The notes under the pieces: generated by a model
The model's input: only the letters and a program-made list of their open reading frames with translations
Database searches by the model: none
Told to the model about the DNA's origin: nothing
Shown here: positions 1-11,765 of the stretch, piece by piece
Layout: every line of letters begins with the position of its first letter
Numbering within the stretch: the stretch's first letter is position 1
Program-made: the position numbers and the translations under genes
Assembly: GCA_940337035.1 (NCBI GenBank)
Contig: CALNHX010002293.1
Span: 1-64,000, forward strand
Reading direction: 5' to 3'
Length of the DNA: 64,000 nt
Source: Agriotes lineatus
Taxonomy: Eukaryota > Arthropoda > Insecta > Coleoptera > Elateridae

Positions 1-1431
1 CTATTTGAACATTTAATCTGATTATATTTGACCTTGTAATTAGTTTATTCCTGCGTTTATTGTTTTTTTCGGGTTTATTATTCCTTGTGTTAGAGATGAA
101 ATATTTGATGGTTTTGGGGTGCATTATTTTTAAGTTTTAATTACTACGTTTGCAACGCCTGGAATGTTTTGAGCCCTGGAATGTAATATAATCTTGACGG
201 ATGTATTAGGCATTGGTTTGCGGTCAGTTTTTCGGGGACCCAGACGCCACGTGCAACCAATGAACCGTATCAATGGGGCTCGGGTAGAAATGAAATTCTA
301 AAATACACAGAACGTTTGGGGGTGCGATAGCGACGTGTGAGTGAAAGTGGTCTGTTTTGCGTAATTATTTCTTGGCGTAAGCGATTATATGCGAACCAAT
401 AATTAATTATAAGGTGATAAGTTGCATAATGCGAGGCGAAGCGGCCAGCGTAGCTAGGCGTAATTAGGTAGAGGGTTAATTTAGCTAGAGTAAAATGTAC
501 GTACTATTGTAGCTAGTTGAATGGCATTTGGTAGACTTTTTGGCAATTACAGCGTCCGGTATACGTCAGAGGTTCTTGCTTTGCTAGTCGACTATGTGAT
601 AGTCAAAGAGTTGAATCCCGGAGCTGGAGCACGAAGTCCGCCCAGTGATTCGCGGAAGCATGTCGTTCCGCACCGGAAGCATGGAGTTCCAAATTATAAG
701 CCCCGTTAGAGCAATAGCAAGATTTACGGTAATTGCTGTACTGTGAAAGACCAGTATACTACGGTAGTTATTACCGACTCTGTACGGGTTGTAACAATAG
801 TTAATCTAGTGGATTACTATTGGGCAGTACTAGCGAAAAGTACCGACAGCTAACTCAACCAGTGAAGGCGGCGATGAGGTGCCAAAGGGTTGAGGCTGAC
901 GGATGTAAGGCCCAGCATTGTGATGCCACTGCCAGGAGTACGGAGCGGCTTGGGGGCGGCCACCCCCGGTGAGTACAATTATTATTATCGATGAGATTTA
1001 CAGGTCAGTAAGTTTTTGTTCTTTTACATTTAACTGCCTGCCTCCGCCACTGGGCCAAGGAATGTTCGAACCTGCACTGTTTGCACCCCATTGCCGCTTT
1101 GTGGTCATGGGTGAGTTGCATCCACCACCTTGACACATTTCAAAAGTAAGGGAAATTGAATTTTAATATAACACACATAAACACTCTTCTAACACTTGTA
1201 TCCCCCCTGACTGAATTTATATTTTTTAAACCTGGTTTAGTGTGTTTATTTTTGGAGAGTTCAAGTGTTTTAATCATTATTTTAACGGCGTTTTTATTTT
1301 AAGGGACTTAAATTGTTTTTTAAGTTCAAACACATATCTGAAAAACAGTTAAACTTAGAGGTATGAAGTAACATATCAAAAGAAAGTTCATTAAAAGGGA
1401 TTTTCAAAAACACAAAAATTTACAGAGCTTT
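1..1431. other. Unclassified AT-rich sequence
   Basis: I see no recognisable gene here. A 62-codon open frame at 521-709 has no family signature and is likely chance. GC content rises between about 840 and 960. I found no inverted or tandem repeat structure that I can support. Confidence 0.4.
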
Positions 1432-1483
1432 CCATTAAAAAAAAATCGAAATCATTACATTTTCAAATGTTGTGCACCCTGTA
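1432..1483 (+). repeat. End of a dispersed repeat, copy 1
   Basis: A CCATTAAAAAAAAA run is followed about 30 bases later by the end GCACCCTGTA. The same arrangement, in the same orientation, recurs at 3577-3629. Ends of this kind are common on small insect DNA transposons. The opposite end of the element is not visible here, so the class is open. Confidence 0.4.
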
Positions 1484-1689
1484 TAGCATTAATACTCAGA
1501 TCCACCATTTTATACTTGAAAGGTAGTTCACGAAAATAATAATTTTTTGGTAAAATTGTTCTTCATTCAATTGTTTTCTGTTGCTTACAGCCGCCGCCTG
1601 CAGTTCAGCATTTTCTTGCATAAAATCGTTAATATCTCCAAAACAGTTGACGTTAGACTGTCAGGTCATTTTGTATTTTAATTAGCCAC

Positions 1690-3480
1690 CTAGGCTTTAG
1701 GGCGGCGTGCCCGTATGTTAAACCCTTTTAGTTACTTATTTGGCTTCATCGCCTAATTCCATAATAATGATTTTGCACATATTTGGCCTCAAGCGCAGTA
1801 TTTCTCGTCATCCGGGGCACCCCTTTGTTGGTACTTTGACAATCGGGTGTTAACGCTCGCAAGATTTCCGAACCTTCTAGAAATCACGCTGTTGGTGCGA
1901 CTGCGAGGCCTCGCGCTGTTTTTGTCACCGGAACTTATTTGTTTTATTGGGCGCATCGCCATTGGCTATCGAGAGTCACGTGGTAACGCCGTTTTGGCTC
2001 ACGCCACTGCGGGGGTCCTAACGCTTCTTGCTGGGCATTCAGCCGAGAGCCGTCGATCTAAGAGGTCGGATAGTGTGTGTGTTCGTGCGGCGCCTCCGCG
2101 CTTGGCGGGGGCGTCAGCCTTTTCCCGTCTCGTGCTGCTTCAGCAAGTGTTTGATAAACTGTTTCGCCTTAAGCGAGAGTCGGCAGTTCAACTCAGGCCA
2201 TTGAACAAGGGAGGTGTGTGTGTGTCGTTAGCTGCGATCTTATTACGCCAAGGCGTAGGTGTGATGGAATTCCATGCCCGGTTCTACGTCGTCACGTAAG
2301 GGAGTGTTCCCTTTAGCTCGTTGTGCGAGGATTCCGTTGAGGTAGGACATCACTTGGGCTAGTTTGGCCGTCGTAGCGGCGTTTGTTGAAGCGCCAGCCT
2401 TTGTCGCCATTTTGGGCGCATCCAGACCATTCACACGTCGGCCGTTTTAGCGGCGAATGAATTGCCACAGGCAACCTGTTTCCCGCCAGCTGGACCGCAT
2501 GCCGATCTCTTGGGCCGTCACCAATAAAATTAAGGTATTTGTAACCATTGAATCATACTAACTTCTCGTGAGCGAGCTGTGCGCTTAATCATGTGAATAA
2601 TTGCTGAACTCTTGGCATACGTGCTGTAAGGCGGCAACGCCAGTTTGGTCGCGGTAAAATTGCATGTGCGCGAACTTGATGTGAAATTTTGTGCACCGTT
2701 AAAAACGTACCCTTCGCATCTTAAATTGTTGTCGCGAAGTGGCGTCGCTCGCTCATTTTGGATCTAATCACTTCCCTCACTTGGGCTTTGCTGTGTTTGC
2801 CCAAATTATCATGTGAGCATTTTTATGAACAAACGTTCCCTTTGTGGGACTCATATGTCAAACTGCTTTTGATTTTGTACAGTTATGGGTGTTGTTTAGT
2901 AACAGTAGTGCGCCCATCAGCTGATGCTTATCTATAATAATTAACGCAATGTTTGCGGCACGCTTTGCCGCCCCAATGTAAGAATCGAATAATAGACGCT
3001 TATCTACTTAAGAGACGCTTTATTCTTGGTCGCTTTGTGCATGTTCTGTTTCAGCGTGCGCCCATCATTGAAGAGAAATGTACGGTGGAGCCAGTGCAGG
3101 TAAGCTTGGTGGTGACATTGTCGTGGCTGAAAAAGCCCCACTTTATGATCTAAGTATTTTTGCCATCACGAAATCGTTGTGTGAGTTTATAATTCACGAG
3201 TACCCCTATCGACGGAGTGTCTTGAATGCTTCGCCCCCGTCTAACCGCCCAGGCCCGGTTATCCGGGTTATGACAGGCTTGGTGGCGCCCTCATAATTTC
3301 GACGTACCCTATGTATATGCCTCAACACGCTTGCCCAGAACGTATCGTGTGACTCACGCCCGACTCCCTGAGCGTTCCAGCCGTGGCCTTTAGCCTGTTT
3401 TTAGCAAATCTCAGGGCAAGTGTGCCAGTTTTCCAGGACTGATTCCGTGGTGCGATGCTCACCTTGGGTGGGTGTCGTAA
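1690..3480. other. GC-richer unclassified segment, possibly an old retroelement
   Basis: This segment is clearly richer in G+C and CpG than its surroundings. It holds several short overlapping open frames on both strands (for example 1847-2299 on + and 2243-2434 on -). None has a motif I recognise. The composition resembles the 13.4-15.9 kb segment. Long non-coding stretches of large LTR retrotransposons can look like this, but I could not find paired LTRs, so this is only a possibility. Confidence 0.25.
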
Positions 3481-3576
3481 AGTAGTTTTAATACCGTAAC
3501 AAGACCCATATAACTTTATATCAAAATGATGAGTATTTCAATCCAAAAGTTTTAAGCTACCCAAATATAGGGTAGT

Positions 3577-3629
3577 CCATTAAAAAAAAAGTAAGTTTCA
3601 TTCGCCACACTTTTTTGATGCACCCTGTA
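3577..3629 (+). repeat. End of a dispersed repeat, copy 2
   Basis: This is the second copy of the repeat end at 1432-1483. It has the same CCATTAAAAAAAAA run and ends in the same GCACCCTGTA. The 35-40 bases between are similar but not identical. Confidence 0.4.
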
Positions 3630-4492
3630 GAATCAAAACTATTTTAGTAATATGCACCACCTTCGTACCTACAACTTTTATATACGCAATATTCATGTAA
3701 CTCTCATAGCTTTAGAAATATCTTCCACCCCCGCTTCGTTGACGGATCCTGTATTTAGAACAGAGTCAATATATTTTTAAGACTTTTTAACCTCTCAAAA
3801 GGTATTATTATACCTACATTTTTTTTAAATTTACAAGGTATGCATTTAAATAAACAATACAAACATTTTGTTGATACATAACAAGTATCCTATATTCGAA
3901 ATACTATATTCTTGTTCGACAGCGATGGGCTCTTCCATCATTAATGCAAAAACAAGACCTAGTGCCGATTGCGGTTCCGATCACCAACTTTTGATAGCCT
4001 CTATAAAACTTAAATTAAAAAAATGTATTAGAAAACGTGTGTAACAACACTCCCAAAAATAGAAGATGACGATGCTTTTCAGAAAGTTTTTGACGCACAG
4101 CCTAAATATCACAATTTCGAACACTCACCTGACAGTGTACGGACGAACCTAAAGAACAATATTAAAACCTCCGTAAGTAAAGGTCTAGATTCCCCTAAAC
4201 AACAATGGATGTCTTCCGAAACCTTCAAGTTAGTTCTTAGATGAACAAAAATAAAAAAACTGGATTGCACGCTCAGGAAGTTCAATTGCAATACCACAAA
4301 TAGATCAAGACAAAAACCGCTTTTATAAGGACCTGTGCAAAAACATACAAAAACATGCTATAAGAGGTGATTGCCGTGCACTTTTTAAAACCATACAGGT
4401 GATAACTAAGACCTTGAAACCTTCAACTTGGTGTATCAAGGATGAATCCGGCAAGTTCGCAAATGACATTAGAGAGGTAGGTAATAAAAGTA

Positions 4493-4966
4493 ATGCAGCA
4501 ATATTGTTCTTCCCTTTACAAAAATCCATTGTTGACTCCTATATGCATCAACGTTGAAAGATTTGAGCGAGAACCGGCTATAATGTTCGAAGATATCGAC
4601 TCGGCAATATCTAAACTTGCCAGTAACAAGGCTGCTACCGGTGTCGATGCTATTTCTACAGAAACTATCAAATTTCTTAAAGAAAGTGGTAGACAGCAGA
4701 TCCATCACATCTGTCAACGTATGGTCAAAGGATTGGGTAACATCTATTATCATACTGAATATGTAATGCGACTCGTGTTGGAGAACTGGGATGGTGGAAT
4801 TATAGTTGGTGGCCAAAAAATATCTAACCTAAGGTTTGCTGATGACACTACCTTGATAGCAAACAACCCAGAAGAACTTCAAACTTTATTGCAATGTCTT
4901 GAACAAATTAGTGATGAATATGACTTAGCAATAAACTACAACAAAAACCAAATTACGTATTGTTAA
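4493..4966 (+). pseudogene. Reverse transcriptase fragment of LINE A
   Basis: This 157-codon frame joins the start of a reverse transcriptase (ISKLASNKAATGVDAIS, the substrate-region motif before the fingers) directly to the catalytic palm motif LRFADDTTLIANNPEEL. About 150 residues normally separate these two blocks, so the frame spans an internal deletion and not a complete domain. The aspartates of the FADD box are retained. It belongs to the surrounding LINE and has no independent function. Confidence 0.75.
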
Positions 4967-4999
4967 TAAGGATCATGACAACCATCTTGATATATTGTC

Positions 5000-5524
5000 A
5001 TTAGACAAGTGTGCAGATCCAAAAGCAGCGCCTCCACCCTCTGCCAAACAGCCGCCATCATGAAAACATTTTGAAATCGTTTTTTCTCGCAATCTCGCAC
5101 AGAAAAAGTTGTTGAACAAAAAATGTAAAGAAAATTTCACACATTTGTGTTCCTTACCGCGATACCGAGAAATTGGTATTTCGAACGGTAGAGGGCGATA
5201 AAGTTACCAAAAATTGTTTTTCTCCGTGTGTGAAAAGCCATAAACCTTTTTCCCAGGGATTTTCCCTGAACACCTGCTGTTCTGAACGTGTTACAACTTG
5301 CATTTCGTTACATTCTAGAATGGAATCCAATTTTTGGTAACTTTTTCGCTCTCTACCGTTCGATATACCAACTTCTCTGTATCGTAGCATGGCCAAAAAT
5401 ATGTAGAATTTTATTTCCAACATATTTTGTTTTCGATAAAAAAACGATTTCAAAATGATTTCAAGATGGCGGTTGTTTGGCAGGGGGTGGGAGCACGGTT
5501 TTTTGGTTCTACACTTGTCTAATA
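5000..5524. mobile_element. Fold-back MITE inside LINE A
   Basis: The ends are inverted copies beginning ATTAGACAAGTGT; about 45 bases of each terminus align with scattered mismatches. The interior is also palindromic: the segment at about 5157-5220 pairs with about 5333-5390, so nearly the whole 525 bp could fold into one hairpin. There is no coding capacity. It interrupts LINE A between the RT core and its C-terminal part. I could not identify a clear target-site duplication. The superfamily is unknown. Confidence 0.75.
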
Positions 5525-6185
5525 ACCTTAAATCGCTGGGCAAAAGGAATCGCGGCGGCCATTTTTTTAAGGTGGCGGGGTGTTTTACTGTACTAATAAA
5601 ACTTCTAGGAAAGTGTGAGGTGTCTGAAAAAATATACTCGCTACTCGGTAGAATAACTATGATGAAGCTGACAAAAAATTGGTACGACCGTAACATCTAT
5701 AAAGAAACAAAAATTCAGCTCGTCAAAACACTTTTGTTCTCCATATTCCTGTATGCTACCGAGACATACCATAAAGGAAAGTGATAAAAGACAAATAGAC
5801 GCCTTCGAAAGGTTTGCTGGCGTATAATGTTACGCATCCAATGGACTGTGCACAGAACCAATGCGTCGGTTTTAGAAGAAACAAAGCGAAAAAAGCCTTT
5901 ACAAGCATCGTGTGCACTAAGATCCTTCAATTCTTGGGCCATATTGCTAGAAGAACTGACAACCTGGAAAGAAACTATCGTTCAAGGAAAATCACATGGT
6001 AAAAGTCCGAGAGGCTGATCCCCTAAACGATGGCTTGATATCAAGCGGGCAGTATTAGACGAACTACCTTCAATTGCCATGCAGAGTTCAAGATTGACTG
6101 CAGTGAAAAAATCTCATTGACGAAAGGGTTGAAAGGCTGAATGCATAATGATTCACAACACATCAACCATGATGCAATGATGACA

Positions 6186-6246
6186 CAGAGAGAGATAGAT
6201 AGATAGATAGAGAGGGTGCGAGAGATAGGGAGAAATAGGGAGAGAT
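6186..6246 (+). repeat. GATA/GAGA microsatellite
   Basis: A run of AGAGAGAGATAGATAGATAG followed by imperfect GAGATAGGGA units directly abuts the 3' end of LINE A. Short simple-sequence tails at LINE 3' ends are common, so it may derive from the LINE tail. Confidence 0.85.
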
Positions 6247-6510
6247 AATACAAAATTTAAAAAAATTATTAATAAAAAATCGAAGAAACAACTAAAATCA
6301 TTTTGCAAAAGCAATAGTTATTTATGGTATGCATTGATTATTTGTAATAACACACGCGTGCCATACAAACTGTTATCCAACATCTCATTAAATATCTAAA
6401 ACACATAAATTTGGCATTGGCAGCTGTGAAAATCCTTAGTCACAAATTGGAAAGTACAAAGAAATCAAATGAATTTATAATTACAGTCGCCTGTGATTCG
6501 TGTTCTACGT

Positions 6511-6640
6511 TTGGCAGTACTGAAATCTATTGTCAAATTCGAGGTTAGTAGGTTAGGTTTTGTTTGTTATTTGACACAGACTGACTCAAAACTTAACCTG
6601 CAAATCTAGAGTTTGACATAGCTTGATAGTACTATCAGTA
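6511..6640. mobile_element. Small palindromic MITE, family shared with 26.3 kb
   Basis: The two halves are imperfect inverted copies. GGCAGTACTG plus GTCAAATTCGAGGTTAG on the left pairs with CTTAACCTGCAAATCTAGAG and ATAGTACTATC on the right. The central part (GGTTAGTAGGTTAGGTTTTG onward) recurs at 26273-26379, which shows that it is a dispersed family. It is non-coding. Confidence 0.65.
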
Positions 6641-6829
6641 GTGACTGGCATGGTTTTTACCTCACTAGTGGGTTATGGTTTATCTCACTAGTGGGTTATG
6701 GGCCACTTTAGCGGTCTAAAATCGATCTAGTAATATCTTTATAACTAGGAGGTATTGGATAAAATATTTTTGATTTTAAATCATTGCATACTAATAGCAA
6801 TTCAAAATACTTTTGTTCATTAAAGTAAG

Positions 6830-8280
6830 ACCATGTCGAGAGTTCTTGCGCGGTTTTGTTCGAATGCAAGAAGAATAAAATTTAACATTCATTGGGGGCA
6901 CATAGGAAATCGCTGTGAGCGGTTCTCCCTTCTCTCTCTCAATTGTGACGATAGCTTTCCTGCAAATTGGCCTAATACGTTTTAATTACTATTATCAATT
7001 TGCAAGAGGCCGTCTGGTCACAACAATACGTGAACCGAAAACATTTGGGGCCACACCAGAGGTTATAAAAAACCAGAAGTCCGCCGGAGATCCTGCCGAT
7101 TGCCTGATACGGCACAGGTGTAAAACCGGTGAGTTGAGCAAGCTACGCAGCATCGCTCGATTCGAGGATTTCTACTCCGTCCCCACCAGAGTACCACGTT
7201 TAACCCCATTTGGAGTTTCCCAGTAGTATCCCTCGAAAGAATATAAAAGGAAAGCCCCCGGAGTCCATGAATAAGTTCTACTCCTAGCTTCTTTCTAAGA
7301 AGTCGAACTGCCTGAGCAATCCTCAACCTGACCTAAAACCTTCCTTCTTGATTGTGTTGGTCGAACTGCATTTAAAGCAATCCCGTCCTAAACAACCCTG
7401 GCATAAGGCTCTACGGAATCAGCTTGCAGTCTTGCTAAACAACCCTTCATGCCCCGGCATAAAGCGCTACGGAATCATCTTGCGACTTGACTGGAGATTC
7501 TCCCCGCTCGACCGCGAATCCTCCATGCTAACAAACTCTTTCTCCAAATAGCCCACGGCGACCAGAAGTCAAGATCCAGTGCAGGTAGCACGAGCTTTTG
7601 TAAGTATTGAAAAAAATAATATTTCGAGTGCCCGCAAGTGCGACAGAAACCGCTCCGAGCCGTTTAAAATTCGTAGCGATCCCCGAGATCGCGCACATTC
7701 GAATTTCATTTACAGACCAACCGAGCGCACTCGGGCGAATTCCAAAATTTCGTCGGGCTGGACTCGAACAAACGCCGACCAGTGAAGGTCGTCCTTGGAC
7801 TCTGCGAATTACAATTTAATTTAACAGGCGGACCAGCCGTTCTCGCTTCGTATGCCAGCAACTATTACTAATAGTCCTAAAATCATTCCTGCTTTAATTT
7901 TACTATTTCTGGAGCCTGGAGAAACCCTTGATAGGTGAGCTAGAAATTTGATATTTAATTTGATGTATTTCCAGTAATTCGAGTCGCAAGCAGACCGATT
8001 CCAACACCCGACGTCAGTGAGCGACGAGCCCCACTTGTTGTCAGAGACGTAGAGGCCACCCAGAAGAATTTTTTATCTTATTTTCTTGTAAATACGTATT
8101 TGTACTTAAAACCAGGTTTGAGTTAATTTTGTAACATGCTAACATGGATGTAAGAAATAAAACAATATTTGTAATTTTGACTCGAGTCTTTTCACACCAG
8201 CTGTCTACAACTCTAGGCCAGAGCTACCCGCGAGCAGTAATTACGTAAATTGCATTTATAAATTCCAAAACGTTACACAA
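6830..8280. other. GC-richer unclassified segment with an imperfect 48 bp duplication
   Basis: The segment is CpG- and GC-richer than its flanks and has no recognisable protein. The stretch CTAAACAACCC...GGCATAA...GCGCTACGGAATCA occurs twice in tandem at about 7388-7490. A polyadenylation-like AATAAA lies at about 8156, followed by GC-rich sequence up to about 8245. That pattern would suit an LTR, but paired ends or a primer-binding site are not visible. Confidence 0.25.
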
Positions 8281-8284
8281 TCTT

Positions 8285-8540
8285 TGATCTTCATTAAAAG
8301 CATACGGTCTCAACGCCACGTAGCCATTTGGTTCTATTTTCTGCTCTTCTTCTAAGCTTCTTCCACTTCCAACCTTGTTCTTTCGTCTCTTGTAGTACAG
8401 TTTGTCTCTATGTTGTAATAGAACGACCTCTTTTCCGTCATTCTTGTGGGTTCCAGTTCAGTGCTTGTCTGACTTTATGGTTTTCTTCCCTCCTCAGTGT
8501 GTGGCCAATCCATCTCCACTTGCTTTTCTTCAAATCGATT
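8285..8540 (-). pseudogene. 3' end fragment of a LINE (ORF2 C-terminus)
   Basis: The reverse strand reads SKWRWIGHTLRREENHKVR and then, in another frame, KLRRRAENRTKWLR. These are two short blocks characteristic of the extreme C-terminus of RTE-like LINE polyproteins. It is a 5'-truncated scrap with frameshifts and is not functional. It lies head to head with the endonuclease scrap at 8545-8665. Confidence 0.65.
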
Positions 8541-8544
8541 ACGT

Positions 8545-8665
8545 GGCAACTCGCAGAAAATTGAGGCATTGCTTGCCAGATGTAAGAAATAAAAGAGAAC
8601 CTGATGTCTATAGTGACCGCAACCTCGTTACGGCTGAAATTAGACTTAAACTGCACGAATAACGA
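8545..8665 (+). pseudogene. LINE endonuclease C-terminal fragment
   Basis: The + strand reads LPDVRNKREPDVYSDRNLVT followed by AEIRLKLHE. This matches the end of the APE-type endonuclease domain of RTE-like LINEs, where the consensus has SDHHLV; here the catalytic His is replaced (SDRNLV). Only about 40 codons remain. It is a dead fragment of a different LINE copy from the one on the opposite strand next to it. Confidence 0.6.
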
Positions 8666-8769
8666 AGGTCGATGTACCTCCCTTTAACAAAAGGCGATTA
8701 CAACCCGGATTAGCTCAAACTATTCACAATTTGTTGTCATAGGTAAGGATCAAGCCATGGTTCTTAAAG

Positions 8770-9730
8770 TTAATCATTGAATAAAATAGGACAAATCACA
8801 ACAGAGCACCACGTCAACAACGAAACTAGTCAAACTAGTCTAAATTAACCTCACTTGCCGTGTACGGCCTCTAGGCTACACTAACCTATACTAAAAAACG
8901 GGCCGGTATCAGAAGATCAAATAAAACATATACCAGCAGTAGGAAACCATACGAGGCTTTAATTGTTAGCATGTTTGAATACAGTTGAATAAAACTGAAA
9001 TATGAAAGTAAAAAGCGTCCTGGACGCATAAACAATAAGCTACGTTTATCAATGCAAAAGAATCTGGGGTTCAATGGTACAATCCATTTAATATAGGCAC
9101 ATTAATGTTAAAAAGGATTTAGTAGGGCGAAGTTCACTAGCAGGAACCGAACAGCGAAAAAAAGTTATCCTAATTAATAAGACCCTGTGGGCACTTGCAA
9201 AAAGCTACTCTCTGACTTGAACTGCGATGCGTGTCTGTCGAGAAGCCTCCAATAAAACAAGTGCAACAAGGTTAAACTTATGGAATGCCGCATCAAACAA
9301 AAATTGCTCTTTTCGCTGACTCCCTAAGCATTGAGTAATTTTTTTCGTGCTATTGTTACTCACAACCAACAATTAAATATAAAATGTTGTAAAATGATGG
9401 TAATGCGTAAATGCAGCCATGGCCATCAGGATTCCCCGGGCTGTTGTAGAGTCCCTTCTACGTGAGCAAAAACAATGCTTTCAGGAGCTCTGGGCTACTG
9501 ACGTGCCAGACGCTTGCAACGCATTCATGCATCTTCTCAAATGCTGGAAGCCTTAGGCCTCCGAAAAACGAATATCAAGCGATTTCCAAGCGGCCCAAGC
9601 GATTTCTGCTATGCCTATGCAAGGCGTGCATAGCGTAATACAAGCGCTAGCAGAATGTGGCAAAGCAAGCCTATAACGCGAATCGCCTAATACTGCTAAC
9701 CCAAAGAGAAAAAAGCATACCTTAAGGTTG
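8770..9730. other. No gene recognised
   Basis: This is AT-rich sequence with only short open frames lacking any family motif. It has a few purine-rich runs. I see nothing I can classify. Confidence 0.4.
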
Positions 9731-9731
9731 A

Positions 9732-9776
9732 GAGCGATCTGAACATACACATGTAATGTGTATGTTCAGATCGCTC
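9732..9776. repeat. Perfect 21 bp inverted repeat (hairpin)
   Basis: Two perfectly complementary 21-base arms, beginning GAGCGATCTGAACATACACA, are separated by three bases (GTA). The flanks do not extend the pairing. It could be a young inverted-duplication junction or a small RNA hairpin. Nothing in the context decides. Confidence 0.85.
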
Positions 9777-10276
9777 GAACGCTTGCATTTCGGATAAAAT
9801 TATAGCCCCACTGGCTTCAGAAAGCTGCGAAACACTTTCTAACACCTCATGACTTTGGAAAAAACATGAGGAGCAAATTCTGAAACCCGCCCCACGACAC
9901 AAACGAAATCGATTTAGTTCTCGGAAAAGCAAAAAAAAGTTCATCTCGATCCAAAATTCCGCCGTGCTTCGCTTTTTCAAATTACGGAATGAAGTTAGGC
10001 CTACTCTCAGAAGTTGATAAAGCTAGTAATAAGAGCGAGTAGGTATGCATTCAAAAGGAGAATCCAAGCCGCAAACAGCAAAATTAAAAAGACGGTTACA
10101 ACGAGAAAAGAAGAACGGGAAGATACAACGTGCAAAAGCAAAAAACACTAAAACAAAGGAAAGATACTACAAAGAGCTCCAAGAAACAGATACAGCAAAG
10201 AATAATAGTAGCGAAAATGAATTTTGAAATTGAAACATATTTAAATAAACGATGGAAAAGCGTAAAGGATAACTTT

Positions 10277-11548
10277 AATAATAATAATAATAATAATAAT
10301 GTTTATTCAACGTATTATACCATTTACAATATTATACTAAAAAAAACAGCCAAATACAACAAAAGTTAATATTTACCGTATAAACAAAATAAAATAACAG
10401 TAACGAAAAAAAACATGCATGCAGGGTTGCTGGGTTACATATCAAATAAAGATTTTATGTGCCTAATAAAAGTGTTAAATGGTATTCCAATAATATCTGC
10501 TTTACTTATCTTATTAACACTTCTTACAATTCGTTGCAGCGGACTATTATTACAATAATTGGTACGGCGATACTCTTGTAGCAGCATATGCTGTAACCTG
10601 ACATTGAATGCAGGAACACGTAAGTTAAAAGCAGACAGTATCTCCGGGCAGGCTATAAATCCATTTAACACTTTAAAAGCAAAACATAATTCAAAATACT
10701 GTCGTCGTATATTCATAAGGTGAAATCCAAAATATTGTAACAACTGTTTATAATCCAAATCTTCATGTCTTATGTTAACTTTAAAACAAAGAGCTTTGAC
10801 AATGAACACGTTCAATCCTGTCAATATGTATATTATAAACAGGTGACCAGATAATACAGTTGTAATCCAATATTGACCGTACAAGTGATACATACAACAT
10901 AACCAGACATCTTACATCTGTAAAACCTGTTGTCACTCTTTTTATAAAACCCGACAGTCTCATAGCTCTGCTGACAATATAATCAATATGATTAACAAAA
11001 GATAGGGAGCTATCTAATAAAACACCCCTCTAATAACTGAAACATTCTCTAGACTTTCATCGTTAATGTAATATTGAAAGAGAACATCATCACGTCTTCT
11101 GCTAAACCTTATATGCTTACACTTATCAATATTCAAATGCATATCATTGACTGTACACCATTGCGCCAGAGCATCCAGATCCTTTTGCAAGGAAATACCA
11201 TCCACAGATGATTCAACTTTTTAAAAATGTTTAGATCATCCGCAAATAAAAGATAATTTGAATTTAAACATAGTCCAATATCGTTTATAAATAATGAAAA
11301 CAAAAAAGGTCCTAAATGGGATCCATGAGGAACACCAAAAGGGACCGTACATATTGACGGTTTAAAACCAGTAACATTAACCTGTTGAACCCGACCCAAC
11401 TTACAAAAGAAATTACCCATGCAAGTAAAGCTCCATCAACACCATAAGCTTTTAATTTGGCAAATAGTAATTTATGGTTAACCCTGTCAAATGCTTTACT
11501 AAAGTCAGTGTAAACAGAGTCAACCACAAATCCCCCCTCCTTTAACGA
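10277..11548 (-). mobile_element. LINE B: 5'-truncated Jockey/CR1-like retrotransposon
   Basis: Read on the reverse strand, the fragments give a reverse transcriptase in order. VYTDFSKAFDRVNHKLL (finger/palm motif) is at about 11500, GVPHGSHLGPFLFSLFINDI at about 11320, FADDLN (catalytic box) at about 11235, and HLNIDKCKHIRFSR at about 11120. The C-terminal region with QEYRRTNYCNNSPLQRIV is at about 10550. Stops and frameshifts separate them. The copy ends at an (AAT)n run at 10277-10300 on the + strand, a typical 3' tail for this group. The endonuclease and ORF1 are missing, so it is 5'-truncated and dead. Confidence 0.8.
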
Positions 11549-11550
11549 AA

Positions 11551-11755
11551 CTAGTAAAGAAATGCTATTTGTACTTCCTTACAGGTGATTGTCCCTTTCG
11601 CGCCTGCTCTGCTTATGTTTGTGCTTTTCAATACTAGCTCGACCAATGCTGTAGATAATGCGTCACCTCGTCGTACACCGGTCTGGGTTTCAAATTTCTC
11701 CGTGTCTTCCTTTTGTGTTCTAACCATAGTCGTTGTCACGCGTATTTTCAGAAGT
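11551..11755 (-). pseudogene. LINE C: RTE-like reverse transcriptase scrap
   Basis: The reverse-strand frame contains KFETQTGVRRGDALS, the palm motif (consensus TGVRQGDxLSxxLFN) of RTE-like LINEs, followed by degenerate NLVLE-like sequence. It belongs to a different family from LINE B, which it directly abuts. Only about 65 codons remain. Confidence 0.6.
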
Positions 11756-11765
11756 AATACTATAA

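Larger units (their letters stand above)
3896..6184 (+). mobile_element. LINE A: degenerate RTE-like non-LTR retrotransposon
   Basis: Frames along the + strand read as pieces of one LINE polyprotein. First comes the endonuclease tail (about 3910-4020: TRPSADCGSDHQLLIA, matching the conserved SDH-containing end of APE-type endonucleases). The reverse transcriptase start follows (4570-4720), then the FADD catalytic motif at about 4835, and the C-terminal region (about 5617-6000, with NWYDRNIYKETKIQLVKTL and a degenerate IMLRIQWTVHRTN). The copy is full of stops and frameshifts. Much of the fingers/palm is deleted between about 4725 and 4740, so it cannot encode an active enzyme. A fold-back element sits at 5000-5524. 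The copy ends at a GATA/GAGA microsatellite. Assignment to the RTE-like group, often annotated as craniofacial development protein 2-like, is from memory of the family. Confidence 0.8.

Noticed and set aside
1847..2299. 150-codon frame as a gene
   Set aside because: GC-rich sequence gives open frames on both strands here, the frame lacks any recognisable domain, and the apparent start is not a convincing ATG context.
5455..5784. 109-codon open frame as a gene
   Set aside because: It joins the right end of a fold-back element to the C-terminal part of LINE A, so it is a chimera of repeat pieces.
6545..6570. Insect telomeric repeat (TTAGG)n
   Set aside because: GGTTAGTAGGTTAGG is a short word inside a MITE and does not form an array.
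10045..10369. Lysine-rich small protein
   Set aside because: The frames are A-rich low complexity next to the (AAT)n tail of LINE B, and overlapping frames are equally open.
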